This document shows, one piece after another, positions 53,346 through 61,716 of a stretch of 64,000 nucleotides of DNA. How positions within the stretch are numbered: the stretch's first letter is position 1; each line of letters opens with the position of its first letter. This DNA is from Olleya sp. Bg11-27. GTDB taxonomy: Bacteria > Bacteroidota > Bacteroidia > Flavobacteriales > Flavobacteriaceae. Position numbers and translations under genes: made by a program. The notes below the pieces were generated by a model, which did no database searches, was not told the DNA's origin, and saw only the letters and a list, made by a program, of their open reading frames with translations. Location of the stretch: positions 1,185,514 through 1,249,513 of the forward strand of contig NZ_CP025117.1 of the NCBI RefSeq assembly GCF_002831645.1, read 5' to 3'.

Positions 53346-54560
53346 AATTCTCCCTAAGAACTAATTTAATAGCACTGTAAAGGTATAAGATATATACGAC
53401 CTGTGAAATACGTAGAACTACGTATTTTTATTTGGATATTGACCAAAAAAAAAGCTCCAAAACAGTTTAACGTTTTAGAGCTTTATCAATTCTCCCAAAA
53501 TTGATTAATAGCACTGTAAAGGTATAAGATATATACGACCTGTGAAATACGTAGAACTACGTATTTTTATTTGGGTGTGCTCAAAAAAAAAGCTCCAAAA
53601 CAGTTTAACGTTTTAGAGCTTTATCAATTCTCCCAAAATTGATTAATAGCAAGGTAAAGGTATAGGATATATATGACGTGTGAAATACGTAGAACTACGT
53701 ATTTTTATTTGGGTGTGCTCAAAAAAAAAGCTCCAAAACAGTTTAACGTTTTAGAGCTTTATCAATTCTCCCAAAATTGATTAATAGCAAGGTAAAGGTA
53801 TAGGATATATATGACGTGTGAAATACGTAGAACTACGTATTTTTATTTGGGTGTGCTCAAAAAAAAAGCTCCAAAACAGTTTAACGTTTTAGAGCTTTAT
53901 CAATTCTCCCAAAATTGATTAATAGCAAGGTAAAGGTATAGGATATATATGACGTGTGAAATACGTAGAACTACGTATTTTTATTTGGGTGTGCTCAAAA
54001 AAAAAGCTCCAAAACAGTTTAACGTTTTAGAGCTTTATCAATTCTCCCAAAATTGATTAATAGCAAGGTAAAGGTATAGGATATATATGACGTGTGAAAT
54101 ACGTAGAACTACGTATTTTTATTTGGGTGTGCTCAAAAAAAAAGCTCCAAAACAGTTTAACGTTTTAGAGCTTCATTAATTCTCCCTAAGAACTAATTAA
54201 TAGCATGGTAAAGATATAAGATATATATGACGTGTGAAATACGTAGAACTACGTATTTTTATTTGGGTGTGCTCAAAAAAAAAGCTCTAAAACAGTTTAA
54301 CGTTTTAGAGCTTCATTAATTCTCCCTAAGAACTAATTAATAGCATGGTAAAGATATAAGATATATATGACGTGTGAAATACGTAGAACTACGTATTTTT
54401 ATTTGGATGACCTCAAAAAAAAAGCTCCAAAACAGTTTAACGTTTTAGAGCTTCATTAATTCTCCCTAAGAACTAATTAATAGCACCGTAAAGGTATAAG
54501 ATATATATGACCTGTGAAATACGTAGAACTACGTATTTTTTTTATAGGTATGGTGTGTGC
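53346..54560. repeat. Tandem array of 138-140 bp non-coding units
   Basis: Nine copies of a half-unit that begins TAATAGCA (53367, 53506, 53644, 53782, 53920, 54058, 54198, 54338, 54478) alternate with eight copies of a hairpin half-unit that begins AGCTC (53453, 53591, 53729, 53867, 54005, 54143, 54283, 54423). Each unit has three inverted repeats: AAATACGTAG-AA-CTACGTATTT; AAGCTCcAAAAC/GTTTTAGAGCTT; and ATCAATT/AATTGAT or ATTAATT/AATTAAT. On the minus strand the AGCTC hairpin is followed by eight or nine T, a perfect intrinsic terminator. There is no ORF. Units 3-6 are almost identical; units 1-2 and 7-9 are diverged variants. Each unit could be a small RNA gene with operator, promoter and terminator. 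Confidence 0.9.
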
Positions 54561-54582
54561 AAAAAAAAGCGAGCTTATATTG

Positions 54583-55230
54583 CTATAACGATATATTTGC
54601 TATAATGTCTTTATTCATATTTGCCCAAAGCATCAATTCGTTATGTGATTTTTTTAAGCCTAATTTTTTTACAATATTACTTCTGTGCTTTTCTACTGTT
54701 CTTGGAGAGCTCATTAGTTGTTTTGCTATCTCGGTTGAGGTTAATTTCTCAGATAAGAACTTAACGACCTTGACTTCTGTTGGAGTTAGCATTTCTAAAA
54801 GATTAGAGCTAGAGTAAGAGACTTTAGCATTAAGGTAAGACGCTATTTCTTCACTAAAATAAGCTTCTCCTTTTAAGACATGTGCTATACAAGTTTCAAT
54901 TTCTTCAACTGCAAATTCTTTTAAAATGTATCCAAAGACATTATATGCTTTTGCTTTGTCAAACAAGTGCTCTTCATTATCAAATGTAATTAGGATGATT
55001 TTAGTCTCTAATTCATTTTTAAAACAAGCACCAGCAACTTCTAAGCCTGTCATTTTTGGCATTCTAATATCTAATAATGCTAAGTCTGGTTTAAGCTTAA
55101 CAATTAAATTATAAGCGGTTTGACCATCTTCCGCGCTACCTATTATATTAAAACCTTTAGAGGTAATAAAGTCAGAAAGTCCTCTTAACATTAAAGGGTG
55201 GTCATCTGCTATTACAATTGAAGTACTCAT
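54583..55230 (-). CDS. LuxR/NarL-type response regulator
   Basis: 215 aa. The receiver domain (1-120) has the acidic pocket D9-D10, phospho-acceptor D54 (LALLDIRMPKMTG) and a Lys near 105. The C-terminal HTH (about 150-205) reads MLTPTEVKVVKFLSEKLTSTEIAKQL and RTVEKHRSNIVKKLGL, typical of NarL/FixJ regulators that bind palindromes as dimers. No histidine kinase is encoded in the window, so it is an orphan here. It lies 58 bp after a retropepsin-like gene on the same strand, and the TACGTA array starts just past its stop codon. Control of the array's palindromes is a natural hypothesis. Confidence 0.93.
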   Translation of the reverse strand: MSTSIVIADDHPLMLRGLSDFITSKGFNIIGSAEDGQTAYNLIVKLKPDLALLDIRMPKMTGLEVAGACFKNELETKIILITFDNEEHLFDKAKAYNVFGYILKEFAVEEIETCIAHVLKGEAYFSEEIASYLNAKVSYSSSNLLEMLTPTEVKVVKFLSEKLTSTEIAKQLMSSPRTVEKHRSNIVKKLGLKKSHNELMLWANMNKDIIANISL

Positions 55231-55288
55231 AAAGTGATTGGTCTTTTGGAAGATTGATTTGCAGCTAAAATTAAATAAAAATTAGACA

Positions 55289-55741
55289 TTAGACTAATTT
55301 TTTTAAATACAAATATTTTTTATCGTAATCAATAATGCCTTTAACTTTTTTTAAAATATCAGCACCAATAATACCATCAACTGGTTGCGCGTCATGATTG
55401 ATTAATGCTGTGTTGACATGGCTCAAGTCGAATAAAACTAAAGCCGCTTTCGCTATTTTTAATCGCCCAATTTTTAATGTATTGTTTTTGGAAACTTGAG
55501 TTTTCATGTTAGTTGCTCCAGCACCTGCAGCCAATACCTTTGAATCTTTTACTTTTTTTAAAGAAAATTTACTTGTAGCTTCAAAACCGACACAACTATT
55601 GGACGCACCTGTATCTAAGATAAATAAGCCTTTAACTCCGTTTATTGAGGCTTTAATCTCAAAATGATTGGTTTTAGTTAATTTTAATTTGACTCTAATG
55701 TAGTCCTTGGCAAATAAAAAGTCTTTAAGCGTGTTTTCCAT
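55289..55741 (-). CDS. Retropepsin-like aspartic protease
   Basis: 150 aa, the size of a one-domain retropepsin monomer. The catalytic motif is D43-T-G-A-S in GLFILDTGASNSC, and the flap-like and later AALVLFDLSH and DGIIGADIL segments fit the fold; the I-I-G-A-D motif near residue 128 is the usual second signature. It would work as a homodimer. No signal peptide is present, so it should be cytoplasmic. The start overlaps the end of the CHAT protease gene by 17 bp, so the two are coupled. Bacterial members often process a single partner; here the CHAT protein or the response regulator are candidates. Confidence 0.88.
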   Translation of the reverse strand: MENTLKDFLFAKDYIRVKLKLTKTNHFEIKASINGVKGLFILDTGASNSCVGFEATSKFSLKKVKDSKVLAAGAGATNMKTQVSKNNTLKIGRLKIAKAALVLFDLSHVNTALINHDAQPVDGIIGADILKKVKGIIDYDKKYLYLKKLV

Positions 55742-58313
55742 TGTGACGTCTTCGTATTATAAACCATAAAAGTAAAGCAATAGCTAATCCAATAATAGTA
55801 AAAACAATATATTTTGAATAATTGGAAACTGTTATAGGGGTTAAATCGCCATAATAGGTGAAAGCACTCCAATAATACGGTGATTTTTTAATGTTTGAGA
55901 TTTCTGGATTATTTAAGTAGTCTATTTTTGATAAATGGTTAGCAATAAAAACCGAATGTGTTTTGCTATAATTTTTGTAAAAGGAAGCCATCAATTTTGA
56001 GGTTGATAAGTCATTGATTTTCCAAAGTGAAAATAATAAGTTTTCTACACCAGCATATTGAAAACCTCTAGCCATATTCATGCTTCCTTCTCCTTTTTGA
56101 AGTTTTCCAATGCCCGTTTCGCAAGCACTTAACACGACTAGTTTGTTGCTTAGATTGACGCTATATAATTCATTTAAAAATAATTTTTCATCTATAAAAT
56201 CGATGTTTGAAGGAACTCTAAATGTTCCGCTACTAGCATGTGTGGATAAATGTAATATACCATAGTTTTTAGCTTGAAGGAGTGCGTCTTTTTTAGTGGC
56301 ACTATCATACATTAAAAATTTTACATCAATATGTTTTGCAATACTTTCTGCCTCGTTTATGGAGTACGTTAACTTTGAATTACTGTTGTCAAATACCGGG
56401 AAAACACCTAAAACAGATGCGTCGTATTCAAAAGGGTGTGTGTTTAAATATAAAAATGCACTGGTATTATAAGCTAAAATCTGCTTTTTAGCTACAAAGG
56501 GCATTTTAGAATAACTTGTTGTTGATGTATTTAAGGATAAAAGACTTTCAAAAGGAATAAAATTTAAAAAACCATCTGGTATAATTACAACGTTTTTATA
56601 CGCAGAAGTATTTTTAAAATGTAATAATTGATACAGTTGAAAAGCATCGGTTGTAAATGCTGATATGTTATTATTTATTGCAGAAGAATTATCGAAGTAA
56701 TTAATATAATCATTTATTGCATTATCTAAATCAGTTGTCTTTTTAATCTTAATAAAATCAATGGATTCCGCGGAAATTATAAATTGAAAAATAGCTGTAT
56801 TTCCATAAAAGTATTCCGCTAGAATAGCCTTGTTTTTATCTAGTTTGTATTGAAGTTTTTTGATTGAAATATTGGAAGTATTAGACTTAGGATATACTTT
56901 ATCTATTTTAATTTTTAATTGCTTTAAAGCAGAACTTGCAGTTGTAAGATCTTGGCTTAGTGTATTAATTTGATTAGCATCTTTCTGGTATTGTGCTTTT
57001 ATCAAACTATTGGTTAAGCGTTCTTGTTTGCGTAATAGTGATTGTTCGTTAATTAATAAACTATCATTGGGGTGTAATTGTAATAATGTTTTTTTACTAA
57101 TAGTTTCTTTTAAAATAGTGCTTTTATTTTTTTCAGCGTAGATAAAAGCCTGTATTGCAATAGTAGAGTCTTTTGTCGATTGATAGACGTCAAATAGTAA
57201 GTTTATACAAGATTCGCTTCGTCTTCTATTAGCTGTTAAGTGCAATAGTTTAGAGTCTTGAGAGGTTAGATTTTCAGTTAATAAATCAGAGACGTAAAAG
57301 CTCAGGTTGTAATAGGCTAAAGCGGTATTGTAGTTTGGTTGCATTTCTGCTAATAAATCAAATATATCTATAAATGTATTTTCGGGATATAAGTCTTCTT
57401 TTATTGGGAGTTGTTGCTGTTTAGTGTTTGGAAGTAATAATTTAATAGCACTCTTTAACGCTTTTAGGCTTGTTTCAAAATCATTTAATTTATAATTAAG
57501 TTGTGCATTTTTAACATGTAATTTAGCTAGATTTCTAGCGTTAATAGCACTGTTCTTCGAAGCTTTATCAATTAGTTTTGTGGAATATTTTAGGGCTTCT
57601 TCAAAATTTTTATTGTTTACAGCAATATTATATTTGGTCTCTAATGAAGTCACATCATAAGAGTCTATTTGACTTTTTGTAGGGATATCTTTATTGCTGG
57701 TTGTTTGTTTTAATGCTATTTGACTATTGGTATTTATTTGAATTAGTTTTTGTTTCTGCACATTTGTAATACCTTTAATTTCTAAGCCTTTTTTTACAAT
57801 TGATTTTGAAGATTCAAATTTTCCGACCGTGTAATATAGTTGTGCTAAATTAATAGCTCCACTAATTCTGTGTTTGGCATTTTGTTGTTTTTCGGCTAGA
57901 AAAGTATATTGTTTAATCGTATTTTCTGCGTTAGTGTAATCACCAATTTTATTATATAAAACACCTAAAGGCTTTAGGCAGTATTCAGTAATGTCATATT
58001 CAAAAACGGTACTGAGTTTTTGAGAATTATAAAGGTTTAAAGCGTCTTCATAAACACTAATAGCACTTGTTTGTTGATTTTTGCTATCTAGATAATTTGC
58101 TTTACTTACTAAGAAAAATAGATACGCAAAATAGTCATCTTTTGTTTTACTATTAGATTTGAAATATGTTTCGTTTTTTAAGAAAGCGTTATACGTTTCA
58201 GATGTCCTTTTTGCATTAAATGTTTCGGTTGCTATATAAATAGTTTCTTCTAGCTCTTGCGAAAGCAAACTCCCAAAGACCAAAAAGAATAATATGATAA
58301 GGTTATATTTCAT
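55725..58313 (-). CDS. TPR-CHAT domain protease, predicted periplasmic and membrane-anchored
   Basis: 862 aa. The signal peptide ends FGSLLSQ. TPR-like helical repeats cover about 25-340 and a coiled region about 410-490. The CHAT caspase-like domain (about 550-815) has catalytic H692 (ILHLSTHASSG) and C731 (VLSACETGIG), followed by the conserved GEGSMNMARGFQYAG. One TM helix (about 835-853) and a basic tail (RRRHNGKHA) follow. The signal peptide and tail place the TPR and protease domains in the periplasm. CHAT domains are proteases in TPR-linked signalling and in type III-E CRISPR systems. It is preceded by a PKD/barrel gene and overlaps a retropepsin gene. The substrate is unknown. Confidence 0.9.
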   Translation of the reverse strand: MKYNLIILFFLVFGSLLSQELEETIYIATETFNAKRTSETYNAFLKNETYFKSNSKTKDDYFAYLFFLVSKANYLDSKNQQTSAISVYEDALNLYNSQKLSTVFEYDITEYCLKPLGVLYNKIGDYTNAENTIKQYTFLAEKQQNAKHRISGAINLAQLYYTVGKFESSKSIVKKGLEIKGITNVQKQKLIQINTNSQIALKQTTSNKDIPTKSQIDSYDVTSLETKYNIAVNNKNFEEALKYSTKLIDKASKNSAINARNLAKLHVKNAQLNYKLNDFETSLKALKSAIKLLLPNTKQQQLPIKEDLYPENTFIDIFDLLAEMQPNYNTALAYYNLSFYVSDLLTENLTSQDSKLLHLTANRRRSESCINLLFDVYQSTKDSTIAIQAFIYAEKNKSTILKETISKKTLLQLHPNDSLLINEQSLLRKQERLTNSLIKAQYQKDANQINTLSQDLTTASSALKQLKIKIDKVYPKSNTSNISIKKLQYKLDKNKAILAEYFYGNTAIFQFIISAESIDFIKIKKTTDLDNAINDYINYFDNSSAINNNISAFTTDAFQLYQLLHFKNTSAYKNVVIIPDGFLNFIPFESLLSLNTSTTSYSKMPFVAKKQILAYNTSAFLYLNTHPFEYDASVLGVFPVFDNSNSKLTYSINEAESIAKHIDVKFLMYDSATKKDALLQAKNYGILHLSTHASSGTFRVPSNIDFIDEKLFLNELYSVNLSNKLVVLSACETGIGKLQKGEGSMNMARGFQYAGVENLLFSLWKINDLSTSKLMASFYKNYSKTHSVFIANHLSKIDYLNNPEISNIKKSPYYWSAFTYYGDLTPITVSNYSKYIVFTIIGLAIALLLWFIIRRRHNGKHA

Positions 58314-58360
58314 TTAAAATAATCGAGGTATACTTTACTCGGGATAGGCTTGCTTTTTAG

Positions 58361-60319
58361 TTAAAATTTCCAAATTGCGTACAATTGCATGTAGTTATAA
58401 TTCTCTTTAAAATTAAAAACGTAACGCGCGCCAATGCTAGGACCAATTCTTGCAAAACCAGCTGTGGCTTCCACTAAAAATCCCGTTCTGAAGTTTGTAA
58501 AACTAGACGTTTCCGTACTGTTCGTTGTGGTCGTCTCTAAATTAGGAACTTCAAATGTACCAGCTTCATCTTCAAAATAGGCGGTTGTTGCTGTTGTTTC
58601 ACTTTTTTCGCTAAGAGAAAACATACCTTGTAGTCCAGCACCTAAACCAATATAATTATTGATGTTATATCTCGCTAAAACAGGAAGTTCCCAATCTACG
58701 TTGTTGTAGTTTTTTGAAGTGGTTTTACGTTCGTAATACGGAAAACCTACTGGTGTATTTTCAATTAAAGTATTGGTAAAATTGGATTGTCCGTCATAAC
58801 TATGAAAACTGTTTAAAAGCTCCACTTGCCAATACCATTTGTAAGATTTGTAAGGGGATAGTGTAGCACCAACAAAATAACTTTTAGAATTATCTAAATC
58901 TGAAAACGAATTATAACCTGCTTTTGCACCAATCGAAATTCCTGGTAAAAACCTTGTGGTAGAGTAGTTTGTTATAATCGGATCATTTTTGTCAAAAATG
59001 ATAGCAGTACGCGATTTTGTCTTTTGTTTATGAAAGTCCTTTCCGAATTTAATGTTGTATTGTACAAATCCTTTAGTGGAGTCGTAAACTTTTACGTTTT
59101 TTTGCTCGCTTCCGGGAAGGTAAATATTTTTGAATGTAAAAATGGCTTGTTTTTCTGTATAAGTGGTATCTAAACAACTGTATGTAACCTGATATTTAGG
59201 ACAGATTTTGACTTTTGGATACATGTCTAAAACGGTAATGGAAGTTTTGTCAAACATATCGGGAATGTCCGTTTCTAACCTAATCGTATTTGCTGGACCT
59301 TCTCCATTATTTTGAAATCTAATTTTAAATTTAGGTGTTTTAAATCGAACTAATCTATAGTTTAAAAATGTTGCATTTGAAGACATTTTGTTTGGATCAT
59401 GTGAGGTGACAATTTCCATCTCCATGTCTTTTACATTATGATTGTCATAATTTTCATCTGGAATATATATTCCTCTAACCGAAATGATAGCACTAGTATC
59501 TTTTAGCATTTCGGGGGTTGTTTTTAAAGTATAAAACACATTACGCTCTTCATTAGGTTGCATGTTGTTAAAGCTTAGTGTACTAGCGTTTTTGTAATTG
59601 GCTTTAGCGTCTTCGAGCGTTAGCGGTAAGTTTTGTCTTTCGGTTGAATCCTGTGGACTAAGATAAGCACGCAAGTTTTGAGTTTCCGCGGAAGCGTAAA
59701 ATGCATTATTTTTAGGTTTGGAGATGTAAACTAAATTGTCATTTTCTATTTTAGTCTCACCATGATGTGTTCTGGTGTCTGTTAGTTGAAAGTTGTTATC
59801 GTTATAAATAGTTTCGTTGTAAAATAAATACAACTGTCCATTGGTAGTATAGTCTTTTGTATTTTTATATTTAAGAATTATCACTATTTCTTCTTCAGGC
59901 ATCGGTTCGCGGTTACGTTGTAAATCAATAGCTTCTTCCATAGACGCTTGTTCCTGAAAAGTGTCATCTGCAGAATCTATTCTTATTTTTTTTGGCCTTG
60001 TTGTTGGAGGTTTCCCTGTGTCGTAGTTGTTGGTAGCCCAAAGTCTCACTTCGTAATCGCCAGTATTTTTATAAACCTTTATTGGATTGTTTTCTTTACT
60101 GTAAGTCCCGTCTCCAAATTCCCAATAATTGGTATAAAATGCTTTTGGTGCTCCTGCAATCTGATTTAATATAGGTGCTTTTGGAGAGAATAATGTTTGA
60201 TTACCACTAGTTTTATACTCTATTGTAGCGGAGCGTCTTGTTGTGTCTATTACAGTATCTTGTCCAAAACTGAGTGTTGTAATACTTAAGGTAAAAATTA
60301 TAGCGATTATAGTTTTCAT
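58361..60319 (-). CDS. PKD-domain outer-membrane beta-barrel protein
   Basis: 652 aa with a signal peptide ending TTLSFGQ. A PKD domain (about 30-115) shows WEFGDGTYSKENNP and YEVRLWATN. The middle part (about 150-440) has immunoglobulin-like beta-sandwich modules of the DUF11/conserved-repeat type, including a MSSNATFLNYRLVRFKTPKFK strand set. The C-terminal 190 residues form an outer-membrane barrel (FLPGISIGAKAGYN, GPSIGARYVFNF) ending in LYAIWKF with a terminal Phe. It begins a probable operon with the CHAT protease 47 bp downstream. It may be the outer-membrane sensor or substrate of that protease. Confidence 0.85.
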   Translation of the reverse strand: MKTIIAIIFTLSITTLSFGQDTVIDTTRRSATIEYKTSGNQTLFSPKAPILNQIAGAPKAFYTNYWEFGDGTYSKENNPIKVYKNTGDYEVRLWATNNYDTGKPPTTRPKKIRIDSADDTFQEQASMEEAIDLQRNREPMPEEEIVIILKYKNTKDYTTNGQLYLFYNETIYNDNNFQLTDTRTHHGETKIENDNLVYISKPKNNAFYASAETQNLRAYLSPQDSTERQNLPLTLEDAKANYKNASTLSFNNMQPNEERNVFYTLKTTPEMLKDTSAIISVRGIYIPDENYDNHNVKDMEMEIVTSHDPNKMSSNATFLNYRLVRFKTPKFKIRFQNNGEGPANTIRLETDIPDMFDKTSITVLDMYPKVKICPKYQVTYSCLDTTYTEKQAIFTFKNIYLPGSEQKNVKVYDSTKGFVQYNIKFGKDFHKQKTKSRTAIIFDKNDPIITNYSTTRFLPGISIGAKAGYNSFSDLDNSKSYFVGATLSPYKSYKWYWQVELLNSFHSYDGQSNFTNTLIENTPVGFPYYERKTTSKNYNNVDWELPVLARYNINNYIGLGAGLQGMFSLSEKSETTATTAYFEDEAGTFEVPNLETTTTNSTETSSFTNFRTGFLVEATAGFARIGPSIGARYVFNFKENYNYMQLYAIWKF

Positions 60320-60382
60320 TACGGTTTGGTTTAGAGATTAAATTTAGTGATAAAATTATTGATATAAGTTGACCAACCGACA

Positions 60383-60389
60383 AGAGGGT
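60383..60389 (-). promoter_or_regulatory. AGGGT motif before the PKD/CHAT operon
   Basis: On the minus strand AAACTACCCTCTTGTC, 64 bp before the PKD protein ATG. The ACCCTCT core matches the motif before the lipoprotein gene at 61566-61574. Confidence 0.4.
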
Positions 60390-60431
60390 AGTTTTAATGA
60401 ATGAACGACACATTTGAGGTCATATTTAAAA

Positions 60432-60467
60432 TGGGGAAAAGCCAGAAAAATTAATTTCCAGCTTTTT
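60432..60467. terminator. Weak hairpin after the lipoprotein gene
   Basis: AGCTGGAAA and TTTCTGGCT pair with G-U wobbles on the minus strand, but the T run there is only four bases; on the plus strand it is six. Possible terminator of the lipoprotein gene. Confidence 0.4.
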
Positions 60468-60489
60468 TAAAATTCAAATAAGTTAATCG

Positions 60490-61527
60490 TTATGGTAAAC
60501 CATTTATAAGAAGGGTTAATTCTGCTTCGGTAGCTACTATCGTTTCGCTATACTCAAAGGTGTAAGTTTGATCTTCTGCAATTGTGACACTTTTAATAGC
60601 GTATCTCCAGTTGCCATTATGTGCTGTAGCAAATATCATTTGACATTCTAATCCAATAGGTATTTGTCCGTAATGTTCCGTGAATAAACCAGTAACGGGG
60701 TCGTATTGATCTAAATTTGCTAACCCAGTATCTTCGCCGTCATAAGATAAGTATACATTTGAATTTAGATTGTCATAACCCTCAGGGACACTTACTAGTA
60801 GTGTTGTTTTTGGTCTTGGATCCGAATAAAAACGATCTACATTGTTCCATCCAAAGGAGGCAAAAAACACATTGTATAGTGTGCCGTCAAGAAAGACCCC
60901 GTTTTGACCTGCCGCATCGTTGTTTTCTTGCCATGTAAGATTATCGTTTTCATCTATTGTCCCTTCCCAAAGTGTCATATCGAAGTCATCTCCACCTGTT
61001 AAACTTGTCGGTATGGTTACTTGAAGTGGGCAATTAGTGTCTAAAAGGATACCGTTTTGTGTCGCTTCAATAAAAAATTCGCCTCCCGAAATTAATAGAC
61101 TCTTATCACCATTTGGTAACACGCCCATAGTTGGTTTGTTGGTCGTTAACATACTACCTTTATCAAAAAGTTCTGCATATTCTAGATCAACTTGGCCGGT
61201 TATAGCATTTCCATTTAATGTTAAGCAATTTCCGTCAATATGAATCTGTGATCCGTTTGTAGTTGTAAACATTATACTACCATCTTCTGCATTAAAATTG
61301 AAGTGTTGCGTATGATTTGCTAGTGCCTGTTCTTTGATGTTTTTATATTCTTGGGGAGTAGTAACTTCAATTTCAGAATTGGAAGTTGTGTCTTCATTGT
61401 TATCTTTTGGGTCACAACTTGTAACTAACAGAGCGGTCATAAAAAGTGTTCCAAAAATTGTTTTTAAAGACTGGTTTACACCGTGTTTATGACCTAAATG
61501 GGCGTGTAAAGGTGAGCAATTTTTCAT
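60490..61527 (-). CDS. Lipoprotein of unknown function next to the sigma factor
   Basis: 345 aa from the chosen start. I start at M-K-N-C-S-P-L-H-A; the upstream in-frame extension has no leader character. A His-rich N-terminal segment (PLHAHLGHKHG) precedes the hydrophobic stretch and lipobox MTALLVTSC, so the signal sequence is unusually long. The mature part is beta-rich with a G-x-Q-I-H-I-D-G-N-C-L-T-L-N-G start and no known catalytic motif; the fold may be a carboxypeptidase-like or jelly-roll sandwich. It is divergent from the sigma factor gene, and both promoter regions share an AGGGT motif, so it may be a target of that sigma factor. Confidence 0.78.
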   Translation of the reverse strand: MKNCSPLHAHLGHKHGVNQSLKTIFGTLFMTALLVTSCDPKDNNEDTTSNSEIEVTTPQEYKNIKEQALANHTQHFNFNAEDGSIMFTTTNGSQIHIDGNCLTLNGNAITGQVDLEYAELFDKGSMLTTNKPTMGVLPNGDKSLLISGGEFFIEATQNGILLDTNCPLQVTIPTSLTGGDDFDMTLWEGTIDENDNLTWQENNDAAGQNGVFLDGTLYNVFFASFGWNNVDRFYSDPRPKTTLLVSVPEGYDNLNSNVYLSYDGEDTGLANLDQYDPVTGLFTEHYGQIPIGLECQMIFATAHNGNWRYAIKSVTIAEDQTYTFEYSETIVATEAELTLLINGLP

Positions 61528-61565
61528 AATTAATGTTTTAATTGATTTATATTTTTTAGATAAAC

Positions 61566-61574
61566 AGAGGGTTA
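61566..61574 (-). promoter_or_regulatory. AGGGTTA motif before the lipoprotein gene
   Basis: On the minus strand GTGACAAAAATAACCCTCTG lies about 40 bp before the lipoprotein ATG. The ATAACCCTCT core resembles sites before the PKD gene and the sigma factor gene and may be an ECF-type -35 element. Confidence 0.4.
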
Positions 61575-61666
61575 TTTTTGTCACGCTGTTTTGTGTTGTT
61601 TATTACTGTTTTTGTGTTGTCAAATTCTGACTGTTACACTCTTATATCAAAACCATTTAAAATTTG

Positions 61667-61674
61667 TTACCCTT
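61667..61674 (+). promoter_or_regulatory. TTACCCTT motif before the sigma factor gene
   Basis: TGTTACCCTTATTTT lies about 45 bp before the sigma factor ATG, and TGTTACACTCTTAT occurs 38 bp further upstream. The repeated TGTTAC and the shared ACCCT core suggest an ECF-type promoter, possibly autoregulated. Confidence 0.4.
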
Positions 61675-61716
61675 ATTTTATTTAGTTTTTTTACATTCGT
61701 TGTAAACAAAGGGTTT

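Noticed and set aside
53346-54560. CRISPR array
   Set aside because: The units are 138-140 bp and directly adjacent, with no unique spacers between short repeats, and no cas genes are present. The CHAT domain alone does not make this a type III-E system, as no Cas7-11 is seen.
53346-54560. Transposon or insertion-sequence remnant
   Set aside because: No transposase fragment, no terminal inverted repeats around the block and no target duplication visible. The units look like a local tandem amplification.
54583-55230. LuxR quorum-sensing receptor
   Set aside because: The N-terminal domain is a phospho-receiver with D54, so it is a NarL-type response regulator.
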